Source: Treponema sp. (GTDB lineage: Bacteria; Spirochaetota; Spirochaetia; Treponematales; Treponemataceae). Taken from it: 50,096 bases of DNA. A program made the position numbers and the translations under genes. The stretch covers positions 1 to 50,096 of the forward strand of contig JAILBH010000143.1 in assembly GCA_024681195.1 (NCBI GenBank). The letters are read 5' to 3'. Of this stretch, positions 34,301 to 41,907 are shown in pieces. The notes below the pieces were generated by a model. It was not told where the DNA came from. It made no database searches and saw only the letters and a program-made list of their open reading frames with translations. Position 1 is the stretch's first letter. Every line of letters begins with the position of its first letter.

Positions 34301-34374
34301 AAAAATCCATTTTGAGCAAAGCATGGTAGAGAAAACAGAAATCCTAATAAACTTACTAATAAACCCTTCCGCAT
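31342..34374 (-). CDS. Propeller-receptor class III adenylate cyclase
   Basis: The gene encodes 1,010 residues. Signal MRKGLLVSLLGFLFSLPCFA, then about a dozen two-component-regulator propeller repeats (GNIWFGTEKGLVVYSNG, DNIWFATDRNGIG, GIIWIGTDGGGIYL) to near 620, a Y_Y_Y-type domain (about 650-735), one membrane helix (754-772), a coiled coil, and a class III cyclase domain from 820. Metal Asp are D842 (FSDIVGFT) and D886; Lys882 and Asp951 specify ATP; Asn958 and Arg962 stabilise the transition state. It should bind a ligand outside the membrane and make cAMP inside. These propellers usually occur on histidine kinases. The -10 box is eight bases before the ATG. Confidence 0.94.
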   Translation of the reverse strand: MRKGLLVSLLGFLFSLPCFAQNGFFDNYVYQSWSAFGGLSGTTANDIYQTTDGYINIGTYEGLVHFDGVDFKAFNRSLDSDLSIVSVRAILQDSHGNLWLGSNDEGLQKISETENKLYTLEDGLPNSSIRALTEDSEGNIWVGTAGGVVFLTPDGKLMNPQFAPGTTANGVIASHIFCDNVGRVWLTISNENGFFLYTNGVFRPLLEFEKFGTYFATSVYQDKLGVFWIGLGDKGVCRMINSNAAIIHTGTILDTVPTTTILEDKKGNIWFGTEKGLVVYSNGEFIEYKGAEELVGSNINKIIQDREDNIWFATDRNGIGKMTLGKFKLSRLGVTVNALAEDADGRVWAGTDVGVFCYRNDELETNKLTEFTKGLRIRHVEATKDGKILASCYTAPGQILYDGKNIKTWSMDEGLVGNKVRVAVEINPQEYYVGTTTGLSIIHADGSINNIRQAQGLETEYVMTIYKDSHGIIWIGTDGGGIYLMKNEEVFARITSSYGIAGNVIFKITQDADKNFWICTGSGITRIEDFDASKGLRFRCATLNSETGLGTNSVFQVLFDQRGNAWITNNHGIASISKDELINFFSAKTCSVNTKYYSKNDGLDSDGPTSTALSLVDKTGRLWFTMVDGIAIYDPLKVNQNNISPLIQIESILVDNVEYKTNDELFILKPGTKRIDIKFTGLSFDAPERILFSHMLTNFDADYSAPDMNRVVSYTNITPGKHSFVVYAINGNGLKSNNDEVMFLWQKPYLYQRAGFWVVLIILMITSAGLYFRSREQRIKKENLRLEALVKVRTAALEQEKHKSENLLRSILPEKIADKLKETTGNKSFGEHFDNVTLLFSDIVGFTTISSGHTAKEIVTALNELFSLFDERAKRMGVEKIKTIGDAYMAACGIPEENPDHARIMIMFAKGIYEDLAKYNESADIKFNIRIGLNCGPVTAGVIGTTKFIYDVWGDTVNVASRMESAANPGGIRITDTLKNALEGSEFKFSDPIECKIKGKGMMKTFEVII

Positions 34375-34382
34375 ATATGATA

Positions 34383-34388
34383 AATATA
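34383..34388 (-). promoter_or_regulatory. -10 box of the cyclase gene (near-leaderless)
   Basis: TATATT on the minus strand lies eight bases before the ATG (34372-34374). There is no ribosome site, and the 70-base gap to glmS is AT-rich, containing little else apart from a short palindrome near 34425. Confidence 0.4.
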
Positions 34389-34444
34389 TATTATCTATGA
34401 ATTTAAAGAGAAAAGCAAATTTTTTCTAGAATTCTATAATTCTT

Positions 34445-36286
34445 TTATTCTACCGTAACCGATTTTGCCAGGTTTCTTGGTTTGTCCGGGTCGTTTCCGC
34501 GCTGAACGGCACAATAATAGGCAAAAAGCTGGGCTGGAATTATAGAAAGCATGGAAATAAAGGCTTCGTTGGCTTCCGGAATAAGAATTACTTCATCTGC
34601 GCTGTCGCCAAAAGAACCTGAATCATCCTGTGAAATTACAAGCGTTGCAGCCCCGCGAGATTTTACCTCTACAATATTGCTCTTGAGTTTATCAAAGAGG
34701 GAGCGGCTTGTTGCTGTTGCAACTACCAATGTGTTTCGGTCAATAAGGGCAATTGGTCCGTGTTTAAGTTCTCCGGCGGCAAATGCTTCGGAATGCATGT
34801 AGCTTACTTCCTTGAGCTTGAGTGCACATTCAAGACTGGTTGCACTGTCGTACTGACGGCCAATATAGAATACCTTTTCTTTGTTATAATTGCGTGACGC
34901 AAATCTCTGAATTGATGCCTGATTATCAAGAATTGTCTGAGCCTTATCTGGAATTCCTTCCAGCTCATCAAGAAGTGCGTGAAATTCCTTGTCATCAATT
35001 GTTCCACGAATATGAGCCATTTTAAGAGCAAGAAGACTCAGACACATAAGCTGTGTTGTGTATGCCTTTGTAGAAGCAACGGCAATTTCGGGACCGGCCC
35101 AGGTATAGATTACGTCGTCGGCTTCGCGGCTTACTGTTGAACCAACACAGTTTGTAATGGCTATGATGTGAGCCCCTGCTTCTTTTGCAAGACGGAGAGC
35201 TGCAAGAGTGTCGGCAGTTTCTCCAGACTGACTGATTACAATAAAGATGTCGTTTTTATAAAGAATAGGATTTCGGTAACGGAACTCGCTGGCAAAATCT
35301 ACAACAACTGGAATGCGGGCAAGCTGCTCAAATGCATATTTTGCAACGGCACCTGCGTGATAAGCTGTTCCACAAGCTGTAATAACAATGCGTCCTGCGT
35401 TCTTCCAGTTTTCGCCAAAAGTAACTTCATCAAACTTAATGTCTACGTTTTTGTTGTTTTCTTTTACAAGACGAGGATGAAGTGTATCCTTAAGAGCTTT
35501 TGGCTGTTCATAAATTTCTTTGAGCATAAAGTGGGCATATCCACCCTTTTCGGCAGAGGAAATATCCCAGTCTACATGATAAGGTTCTTTGATTACCTTT
35601 TCGCCGTCTTCGGTAAAAAGATCTACGTGATCTGCATAAAGAACAGCAAGCTCCTTCTGATCAAGGAAGTAAACATCGCGTGTGTATTCAAGTACCGGAG
35701 GTACATCACTGGCAATAAAGTTTTCATCTTTTCCAAGACCAATAATAAGAGGACTTTCTTTGCGGGCTGCAATGAGCCGGTCAGGATAATCCTTACATAC
35801 AACACCAAGAGCATAGCTTCCTTCCAGCTTGTGAATTGCTTTAAGAACTGCTGCAAAAATATCCGGGTTCTGCTCGTAGTAGTAGTTTACAAGGTGTGCA
35901 ATTACCTCTGTATCTGTCTGGCTGCGGAATACAATTCCCTGTGCCTGAAGCCAGCTTTTGAGCTCCATATAGTTTTCAATAATTCCATTATGAACAATAG
36001 CAATGGAACCGCTTACGTTTGTCTGCGGATGTGCGTTGATGTCGCTTGGTTCTCCATGTGTAGCCCAACGGGTATGTCCAATTCCTATTGAACCTTTTAT
36101 TGTTTCGTTTGCAATTTTTTCTTCAAGAAATTTAAGGGCACCCTTTGCCTTTCTTACAATTACATCTTCACCATCAAAAACTGCAATACCAGCGCTGTCG
36201 TAACCACGATATTCAAGCTTTTTAAGAGCATTTACAAGAACTGGTGTTGCTTCTTTTTGACCAATATAACCAACGATTCCACACAT
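34445..36286 (-). CDS. glmS: Glutamine-fructose-6-phosphate aminotransferase
   Basis: GlmS makes glucosamine 6-phosphate from fructose 6-phosphate and glutamine, the first step to peptidoglycan amino sugars. The 613 residues are full length. Catalytic Cys2 is in MCGIVGYIG; the glutaminase domain continues with LEYRGYDSAGI, GIGHTRWATHG and HPQTN. Two SIS isomerase domains follow, with ACGTAYHAG, SQSGETADTLAALR, the VGSTVSREAD loop, and the C-terminal LAKSVTVE. A caggag site precedes the ATG. It starts 32 bases after guaA, so the two are probably one transcript. No glmS ribozyme-like leader was seen. Confidence 0.98.
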   Translation of the reverse strand: MCGIVGYIGQKEATPVLVNALKKLEYRGYDSAGIAVFDGEDVIVRKAKGALKFLEEKIANETIKGSIGIGHTRWATHGEPSDINAHPQTNVSGSIAIVHNGIIENYMELKSWLQAQGIVFRSQTDTEVIAHLVNYYYEQNPDIFAAVLKAIHKLEGSYALGVVCKDYPDRLIAARKESPLIIGLGKDENFIASDVPPVLEYTRDVYFLDQKELAVLYADHVDLFTEDGEKVIKEPYHVDWDISSAEKGGYAHFMLKEIYEQPKALKDTLHPRLVKENNKNVDIKFDEVTFGENWKNAGRIVITACGTAYHAGAVAKYAFEQLARIPVVVDFASEFRYRNPILYKNDIFIVISQSGETADTLAALRLAKEAGAHIIAITNCVGSTVSREADDVIYTWAGPEIAVASTKAYTTQLMCLSLLALKMAHIRGTIDDKEFHALLDELEGIPDKAQTILDNQASIQRFASRNYNKEKVFYIGRQYDSATSLECALKLKEVSYMHSEAFAAGELKHGPIALIDRNTLVVATATSRSLFDKLKSNIVEVKSRGAATLVISQDDSGSFGDSADEVILIPEANEAFISMLSIIPAQLFAYYCAVQRGNDPDKPRNLAKSVTVE

Positions 36287-36318
36287 AATTTTCTCCTGTT
36301 GTATTAAGTATTTTTAAA

Positions 36319-38211
36319 TTATTCCCAGCCAAAGGTTGCAGGAGGTTTGTTAGTTGCATCAAAATAAAGTGCGTCTACAAAAGGCTGAGCAGCAATCTCC
36401 TGAACAATTTTATCTAAAAGCTCCTTAGGAAGCATTGCAAAGCGGGCAGTCATAACATCCTCAGAGATAAGAGGTCGAAGAACAAAGCTTGCATGTTCCG
36501 GAGTAGAAGCATAAGGCAAAATGATTGTCAAATGCTGGAAAATCTTATCATACCATCCAGAGGCGTGAAGGTTTGTAAGAACAATATTGTCTACCTCACG
36601 CAATTGATCCAGACGGCGGCGGTCACAATAACCTTCATAAAGAGCCATGTCCGAATCTTTAATGCCTGGGCGTGTAAATAACCTTATACAGGTTCTATTT
36701 ATATATTTAGCGCTGTTCGTAATTGTTGATGAACACGCTTCAAGTTTTTCATGTTTACCGGGGAAGTGATAAAATCCGTTTCCTTCCTCTGCAAAAGTAA
36801 GAAGAGCCGGGAAGCGGTAAGTACGAAAGTCTCCCTGAACACCAACAGATTTTACAGGAAGAATGCCTCGCTTAAGAGTGGCAGTACATTTTTCACAGAA
36901 CATATCAAGTTTAATGCTTTCGAGTTCCTTTTGTGCAAGCTCCATTTCCTTTGCATCTTCTTCCGACATTTTTCCGTTGCTGCAAAGTACGTTGATGGAA
37001 AGACCTGGCCCCGGGAACGGATGGCGCATAACCAGTTCGTCCGGAAGTCCAAGCTTGTGACCAATTGCGCGAACCTCGTCTTTGTAAAGATCGCGTACAG
37101 GTTCAATAATCATACCCTGTTCAATAAGCTTTTGAATTCCTTCTACCCGGTTATGATGAGTTTTGATTGTATGAGAATTTTTTGTTCCGCCTGATTCAAT
37201 GATATCCGGATAAAGAGTTCCCTGTGCGAGCATCCATTTTTCCGGATCAAGATTTTGCTGGGCAACAACACGATCGCGGACGGTAATAAAATTTTCGCCT
37301 ACAGCAAGTCGCTTTTTCTGAGGATCGGTAAGTCCTTTAATTGCAGCCAGGAAGCTTTCGCTGGCATCTTCTGTAATAAAATTAGTAAACCCAAATTTGC
37401 GGTATGCCTGGGCAACATTGGCACTTTCGTTTTTACGCATAAAGCCATTGTCTATATGAAGACCAAGAACTCTATCCTGACCAAGAGCCTTGTTCAAAAG
37501 TGCAAAGGTAATTGTTGAGTCTACACCACCGCTCAAGAAAAGAAGAACATTGTGGTCGCCGGCATCGCGTTTAATATTTTCCAGAATAAAGTTCAAAACT
37601 GTATCCTGATCCCAGTTGCGGCTCATACCGCAGAAGTCTGCAAAATTCTGAAAGATTGTGTTTCCGCAAGGTGTATCTTTTACCTCACAATGGAACTGAA
37701 GAGAAAAACGTTTTTTGGTAAGGTTCTGGGTTGCAGCGTAAGGACAATCTTTTGTAGAACCTACTGTCTCAAAACCGTCACCAAGCTGTAAAACTCCGTC
37801 CTGATGGCTCATCCAAACCTGCTGTTCGGGATCAATATTCTTAAAAAGTGGACATTTTGAAGCGGCCCCTCCCATTCCGTCTGCAAGCTTGAGCTGGGCA
37901 AATCCAAACTCGCCCACAGGAGCTTTGCCAATCTTTCCGTTGTAGCCCTGCTGAACAATATAATGTCCGTAGCAGAGTCCAAGAACAGGAATATCAAGCT
38001 CAAGAATTTTTGAATTAAAAGCTGGAGCGTCATCATCATAAACCGATGAAGGTCCGCCGGAAAACACAACACCTTTTGCGTTTTCAAAAGTTTTGAGATC
38101 TGCAGTAGGTAAAGCAATTTCTGAATAATAGCCGAGCATGCGGAAACGTTTGGCTATAAGATGTGCGTATTGAGAACCAAAATCAAGGACAATAATTTTT
38201 TCTCGTGACAT
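36319..38211 (-). CDS. guaA: GMP synthase, long eukaryote-like form
   Basis: GuaA turns XMP into GMP using glutamine and ATP. The ATG at 38211 (630 residues) begins MSREKIIVLDFGSQY; a start eight codons earlier lacks any ribosome site and would lie ahead of the -10 box. The glutaminase domain has Cys80 (GLCYGHY) and His in LQFHCEV. The ATP-PPase loop is LSGGVDSTITFALL. The protein is about 110 residues longer than usual bacterial GuaA; the extra part includes FCEKCTATLKRGILPVKSVG, and the end is NKPPATFGWE, both like the eukaryotic enzyme. The -10 box lies six bases before the ATG. Confidence 0.95.
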   Translation of the reverse strand: MSREKIIVLDFGSQYAHLIAKRFRMLGYYSEIALPTADLKTFENAKGVVFSGGPSSVYDDDAPAFNSKILELDIPVLGLCYGHYIVQQGYNGKIGKAPVGEFGFAQLKLADGMGGAASKCPLFKNIDPEQQVWMSHQDGVLQLGDGFETVGSTKDCPYAATQNLTKKRFSLQFHCEVKDTPCGNTIFQNFADFCGMSRNWDQDTVLNFILENIKRDAGDHNVLLFLSGGVDSTITFALLNKALGQDRVLGLHIDNGFMRKNESANVAQAYRKFGFTNFITEDASESFLAAIKGLTDPQKKRLAVGENFITVRDRVVAQQNLDPEKWMLAQGTLYPDIIESGGTKNSHTIKTHHNRVEGIQKLIEQGMIIEPVRDLYKDEVRAIGHKLGLPDELVMRHPFPGPGLSINVLCSNGKMSEEDAKEMELAQKELESIKLDMFCEKCTATLKRGILPVKSVGVQGDFRTYRFPALLTFAEEGNGFYHFPGKHEKLEACSSTITNSAKYINRTCIRLFTRPGIKDSDMALYEGYCDRRRLDQLREVDNIVLTNLHASGWYDKIFQHLTIILPYASTPEHASFVLRPLISEDVMTARFAMLPKELLDKIVQEIAAQPFVDALYFDATNKPPATFGWE

Positions 38212-38217
38212 AGAAAG

Positions 38218-38246
38218 ATTATAGTGAAATTTCAAATCTGTAGGAA
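38218..38246 (-). promoter_or_regulatory. Leaderless promoter of guaA-glmS
   Basis: TATAAT (38218-38223) is followed by six bases, then ATG (38209-38211). A weak -35, TTCCTA (38241-38246), stands 17 bases upstream. No ribosome site exists. It is back-to-back with the tcdA promoter. Confidence 0.55.
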
Positions 38247-38264
38247 GTGGGGGCCAAAATCCCT

Positions 38265-38292
38265 TTGAAAATTGATTAAAAATCGATAAAAT
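38265..38292 (+). promoter_or_regulatory. Leaderless promoter of tcdA
   Basis: TTGAAA (38265-38270), 16 bases, TAAAAT (38287-38292), then six bases to the ATG at 38299. The transcript should begin at the start codon; there is no Shine-Dalgarno sequence. Confidence 0.6.
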
Positions 38293-38298
38293 TACTTT

Positions 38299-38976
38299 AT
38301 GCCTGAAGAATTTTCGCGGACAGAAAAATTAATTGGTCCGGATGCCATGAAAAAACTTAAAGCCTCTCACGTAGCAATTTTTGGAATTGGCGGGGTTGGT
38401 GGTTACGTTGCCGAAGCTCTTGCCCGCAGCGGTGTTTTTAAGCTTGATTTAATTGATAAAGATAATGTTGATCTTACAAATCTGAACCGTCAGATTATTG
38501 CACTTCATTCGACTGTTGGGCGTCCTAAAGTAGATGTCATGAAGGAGCGTATTCTTGATATAAATCCAAAAGCTCAAGTTAAAACCTTCCAGTGCTTTTA
38601 CCTTCCCGAGACCTGTGAGCAGTTTGATTTTTCTGAATATGATTATGTTGTGGATGCTGTGGATACAGTTACCGCAAAACTTGCTCTGATAGGCCAGGCA
38701 AAGGAGGCGGGAGTTCCAATAATCTGCAGCATGGGGGCGGGTAACAAACTGGATCCAAGCCTTTTTGAAGTAGCAGATATTTCCAAAACCTCTGTATGCC
38801 CTCTCGCCCGTGTTATCCGCCAGGAATGCAAAAAACGCGGAATTAAAGATGTAAAAGTAGTTTATTCCAAAGAAAAACCTGTCATCCGAGACACCGTTCC
38901 CGCCAGCTGTGCTTTTGTTCCTTCTGCCGCAGGTCTCATAATTGCATCCCAAGTTATAAAAGACTTACTAAAATAA
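38299..38976 (+). CDS. tcdA: ThiF/MoeB-family tRNA threonylcarbamoyladenosine dehydratase (TcdA type)
   Basis: The gene encodes 225 residues. The adenylation fold has FGIGGVGGYVAEALARSG (nucleotide loop), DLIDKDNVDLTNLNRQI (with the conserved Asp and Arg), and DAVDTVTAKLALI. SMGAGNKLDPSLFEVADIS and KTSVCPLARVIRQE are TcdA/CsdL signatures. TcdA cyclises t6A37 to ct6A in tRNAs that read ANN codons, using ATP. The length fits a form without the C-terminal extension found in Escherichia coli. It is divergent from guaA. Its product also resembles E1-like enzymes, but the signature favours TcdA. Confidence 0.9.
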   Translation: MPEEFSRTEKLIGPDAMKKLKASHVAIFGIGGVGGYVAEALARSGVFKLDLIDKDNVDLTNLNRQIIALHSTVGRPKVDVMKERILDINPKAQVKTFQCFYLPETCEQFDFSEYDYVVDAVDTVTAKLALIGQAKEAGVPIICSMGAGNKLDPSLFEVADISKTSVCPLARVIRQECKKRGIKDVKVVYSKEKPVIRDTVPASCAFVPSAAGLIIASQVIKDLLK

Positions 38977-39013
38977 CCCACTTTTTTTACTCTGTTAGCC
39001 TCGCCTTACTCTC

Positions 39014-39042
39014 TTGACATTCTTGTTAGGAATGACTAATCT
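39014..39042 (+). promoter_or_regulatory. Promoter of the feo operon
   Basis: A consensus TTGACA (39014-39019) is followed after 17 bases by TAATCT (39037-39042), so transcription should begin near 39049. An inverted repeat TTAG-N6-CTAA (39026-39039) covers the spacer and the left part of the -10 box. A ribosome site, aggagcg, lies at 39080-39086, ahead of feoA. Confidence 0.75.
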
Positions 39043-39081
39043 ATAGAAAATTATTGGTTAGCTTTCTCTAACTAGAATTAG
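39026..39081. promoter_or_regulatory. Array of TTAG/CTAA half-sites, probable metal-regulator operator
   Basis: Two copies of TTAG-N6-CTAA lie at 39026-39039 and 39058-39071, exactly 32 bases apart (about three helix turns). A further TTAG begins at 39078, ten bases after the previous CTAA at 39068. The first copy overlaps the -10 box; the second lies downstream of the start. This is the arrangement of a repressor operator. TTAG/CTAA half-sites are typical of DtxR-family iron or manganese repressors; the actual regulator is unknown. Confidence 0.6.
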
Positions 39082-39092
39082 GAGCGTATAAC

Positions 39093-39302
39093 ATGCCGTT
39101 AAGTATTGCTTCGACAGGAGAACATTTCTTAATCAAAAAAATCACTGGAAAAGAAGAAGTAAGACGTTTTTTGGAAAATCTTGGATTCGTAGCCGGAGCC
39201 GATGTTTCGGTTGTTTCTGAAATTGCAGGAAATGTTATTGTACAAATCAAAGACAGTAGAGTCGCAATCAGCCGCGAAATGGCGCAGAAAATAGTTGTCT
39301 AA
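39093..39302 (+). CDS. feoA: FeoA-domain protein, first copy
   Basis: The gene encodes 69 residues of the SH3-like FeoA fold: LSIASTGEHFLIKKITGKEE, then RRFLENLGFVAGADVSVVSE, and GNVIVQIKDSRVAISREMAQ with the final IVV. FeoA binds the FeoB G-domain side and helps ferrous iron uptake. It is the first gene after the regulated promoter, with an aggag site. A second FeoA follows 15 bases later. The two copies differ strongly, so they are not a recent duplication; they may have different contacts on FeoB. Confidence 0.93.
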   Translation: MPLSIASTGEHFLIKKITGKEEVRRFLENLGFVAGADVSVVSEIAGNVIVQIKDSRVAISREMAQKIVV

Positions 39303-39317
39303 AAATAGGAGAATCAT

Positions 39318-39536
39318 ATGACATTACGAGAAGTAAAGAAGGGTCAGACAGTTGTTGTAGAAAAACTGACTGGCGAAGGTGCGGTTAAACGCCGCATTAT
39401 GGACATGGGTATTACAAAGGGAACCGAAATTTTTGTTCGCAAAGTTGCCCCTCTTGGAGACCCAGTAGAAATTACAGTTCGTGGTTACGAGCTTTCTGTC
39501 CGCAAGGCAGATGCCGAAATGGTGGAGGTAAAGTAA
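39318..39536 (+). CDS. feoA: FeoA-domain protein, second copy
   Basis: The gene encodes 72 residues with a full FeoA pattern: MTLREVKKGQTVVVEKLTGE, then KRRIMDMGITKGTEIFVRKV, APLGDPVEITVRGYELSVRK and DAEMVEV. It is closer to the usual FeoA consensus than the first copy (RIMDMG...APLGDP). An atagga ribosome site is present. Its stop overlaps the start of feoB (TAAATG abutting), so translation is coupled. Confidence 0.95.
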   Translation: MTLREVKKGQTVVVEKLTGEGAVKRRIMDMGITKGTEIFVRKVAPLGDPVEITVRGYELSVRKADAEMVEVK

Positions 39537-41891
39537 ATGATTAAAATAGCACTTGCCGGAAACCCTAACTCGGGTAAAACAACATTGTTCAACGTCCTCA
39601 CAGGTTCTAATCAGTTTGTTGGAAACTGGCCTGGTGTAACAGTTGAAAAAAAGGAAGGTAAGCTCAAGGGTCACAAAGACGAAGTTGTGATTATGGACTT
39701 GCCTGGTATTTATTCTCTTTCTCCATACACACTGGAAGAAGTAGTTTCTCGTGAATATCTTGTAAAAGAGCGCCCTGATGCAATTTTGAATATTGTTGAT
39801 GGTACAAACCTTGAACGAAACCTTTATCTTACAACTCAGCTTGCAGAACTTGGTATTCCAATGGTTGTTGCCGTAAACATGATGGATATTGTAAAAAAGA
39901 ATGGCGACAAGATCCATATTGAAGAAATGGAAAAGGAACTTGGCTGTCCTGTTGTAGAAATTTCTGCTCTTAAAGGAAAAGGTTGTCTTGAAGCAGCCGA
40001 AGTTGCAGTAAATAAAGCTAACGAAAAAAAGCCGATGATGTACAAGCACCGCTTTGAAGGCTGTGTTGAACACGCTCTTGCTCACATTGAAGAAGCTGTT
40101 GTTCACGATCTTCCTGCAGAACAGCATCGCTGGTATTCTGTAAAGCTTTTTGAACGTGATGAAAAAATCATTAAGGCTTTGAACATTCCTTCAGACAAGC
40201 TTGCTCACATCGAAGAAGATATTAAATCCTGCGAAAAAGAACTTGATGATGATTCTGAATCAATTATCACTGCAGAACGCTATACTTATATTGAATCAAT
40301 CATCAAAAAATGCGTAACAAAAAAGAATCGCACAAAGCTTAGTGCTTCAGATAAGATTGACCGCGTTGTAACAAACCGCTGGCTGGCGCTTCCAATTTTT
40401 GCTGTTGTTATGTGGCTTGTTTATTACGTTTCTATGGTAACAGTTGGTGCTGCCGCAACAGACTGGGCTAACGACGGACTTTTTGGTGACGGATATCACC
40501 TGTTTGGAATTGGAACCGGAGCTTACGAAGAAGCTGCCGAAGAATTTGGAGACAGCGCCGCAATCCTTGAAGCCTACGAAAATGGTGATGTTACTTATGT
40601 TACAGTTGATGACGAAACAATGGAAGTTTCTGATCCAATCGAAATTACTTCTGACATGGTAGCCGAAGCTAACGAAATGGTAGAAAAATATGGTGACGAA
40701 GGCCCGGATCCTGCCGACTACGGTGTATGGGTTCCTGGTATTCCGGCTGTAATTGGAAGCGGACTTGAAGCAATTGGCTGTGCAGACTGGCTTTCTGGTT
40801 TGATTCTCGATGGTATTGTTGCCGGTGTTGGTGCCGTACTTGGCTTTGTTCCTCAAATGCTGGTTCTCTTTATCTTCCTGGCCTTCCTGGAAGCATGTGG
40901 TTATATGGCTCGTATTGCATTCATTCTTGACCGTATCTTCCGCCGTTTTGGACTTTCAGGAAAATCCTTTATTCCTGTTCTTATTGGTACAGGTTGTGGT
41001 ATTCCTGGTATTATGGCCTGTCGTACAATCGAAAACGAACGCGACCGCCGCATGACAATCATGACAACAACCTTTATTCCTTGTGGTGCTAAGATTCCGT
41101 TTATTGGTCTTGTTGTTGGTGCTATCTTTGGTGGAAACGCCTGGCTTGCTGCAAGCTCTTACTTTATTGGTATGGCTGCAATCATCTGTTCCGGAATTAT
41201 CCTTAAAAAGACAAAGCCATTTATGGGCGAGGTTGCACCATTTGTTATGGAGCTCCCAGCTTATCACTGGCCTACAGTTGGAAACGTCCTTCGCTCAATG
41301 TGGGAACGCGGATGGTCATTTATCAAAAAAGCAGGTACAATTATCTTGCTTTCTACAATCGTAATCTGGTTCCTGTCATTCTTTGGCTGGGCAGACGGCG
41401 GTTTTGGAATGCTTGAAGAAGATCAGATGGACTGCAGTATCCTTGCAAAGCTTGGCAGCGCAATTGCCTGGATCTTTGCACCACTCGGTTGGGGTAACTG
41501 GCAGGCAGCTGTTGCTTCTATTACAGGTCTTGTTGCTAAGGAAAACATTGTTGGTACAATGGGTATTCTTTACGGCGGTGAATCAACCTGGGCTAACATG
41601 GCAGCAGCATTCACAGCTCCTGCAGGTCTTTCCTTCCTGATTTTCAACCTTCTGTGTGCTCCTTGTTTTGCCGCAATTGGTGCCATCAAGCGCGAAATGA
41701 ACAGCCGCAAATGGACCTGGGCCGCAATCGGTTGGGAATGTGGTTTTGCCTACGTTGTTTCCTTTGTTGTTTACCAATTCGGAAGCTTGTTTGGCGGAAA
41801 TGGTAATATAGTTGGATTTATACTTGCCGTACTGGTTCTGGCAGCGTTTGTTTGGGCGTTGTTCAGAAGACCAAGGGCAATTGTAAAATAA
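39537..41891 (+). CDS. feoB: Ferrous iron transporter FeoB
   Basis: FeoB is the inner-membrane Fe(II) transporter with a cytoplasmic G domain. The 784 residues have G1 GNPNSGKT (8-15), GNWPGVTVEKKEG, G3 MDLPGIYSLSPY, G4-like VVAVNMMD, and G5 SALKGKG; a helical linker follows. The membrane part contains the Gate motifs with Cys (GTGCGIPGIMACRTIENERDRR; then TTFIPCGAKIPF) and about nine helices. An acidic insertion of roughly 80 residues lies between the first and second helices (about 310-400), as in several Gram-positive-like FeoB. The first-position stop of the second feoA abuts the ATG. Confidence 0.98.
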   Translation: MIKIALAGNPNSGKTTLFNVLTGSNQFVGNWPGVTVEKKEGKLKGHKDEVVIMDLPGIYSLSPYTLEEVVSREYLVKERPDAILNIVDGTNLERNLYLTTQLAELGIPMVVAVNMMDIVKKNGDKIHIEEMEKELGCPVVEISALKGKGCLEAAEVAVNKANEKKPMMYKHRFEGCVEHALAHIEEAVVHDLPAEQHRWYSVKLFERDEKIIKALNIPSDKLAHIEEDIKSCEKELDDDSESIITAERYTYIESIIKKCVTKKNRTKLSASDKIDRVVTNRWLALPIFAVVMWLVYYVSMVTVGAAATDWANDGLFGDGYHLFGIGTGAYEEAAEEFGDSAAILEAYENGDVTYVTVDDETMEVSDPIEITSDMVAEANEMVEKYGDEGPDPADYGVWVPGIPAVIGSGLEAIGCADWLSGLILDGIVAGVGAVLGFVPQMLVLFIFLAFLEACGYMARIAFILDRIFRRFGLSGKSFIPVLIGTGCGIPGIMACRTIENERDRRMTIMTTTFIPCGAKIPFIGLVVGAIFGGNAWLAASSYFIGMAAIICSGIILKKTKPFMGEVAPFVMELPAYHWPTVGNVLRSMWERGWSFIKKAGTIILLSTIVIWFLSFFGWADGGFGMLEEDQMDCSILAKLGSAIAWIFAPLGWGNWQAAVASITGLVAKENIVGTMGILYGGESTWANMAAAFTAPAGLSFLIFNLLCAPCFAAIGAIKREMNSRKWTWAAIGWECGFAYVVSFVVYQFGSLFGGNGNIVGFILAVLVLAAFVWALFRRPRAIVK

Positions 41892-41907
41892 AAAAAGGAG
41901 GCATATA

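Noticed and set aside
35168..36091. Plus-strand open frame of 307 residues opposite glmS
   Set aside because: It is a long antisense shadow; Cys- and Phe-rich nonsense composition and no ribosome site, while glmS on the other strand is complete.
36287..36318. glmS ribozyme or riboswitch leader
   Set aside because: Only 32 bases lie between guaA and glmS, too short for the ribozyme; an ordinary ribosome site is present.
39324..40127. Minus-strand frame of 267 residues opposite feoA/feoB
   Set aside because: Antisense to well-conserved feoA and feoB; Phe- and Asn-rich shadow.
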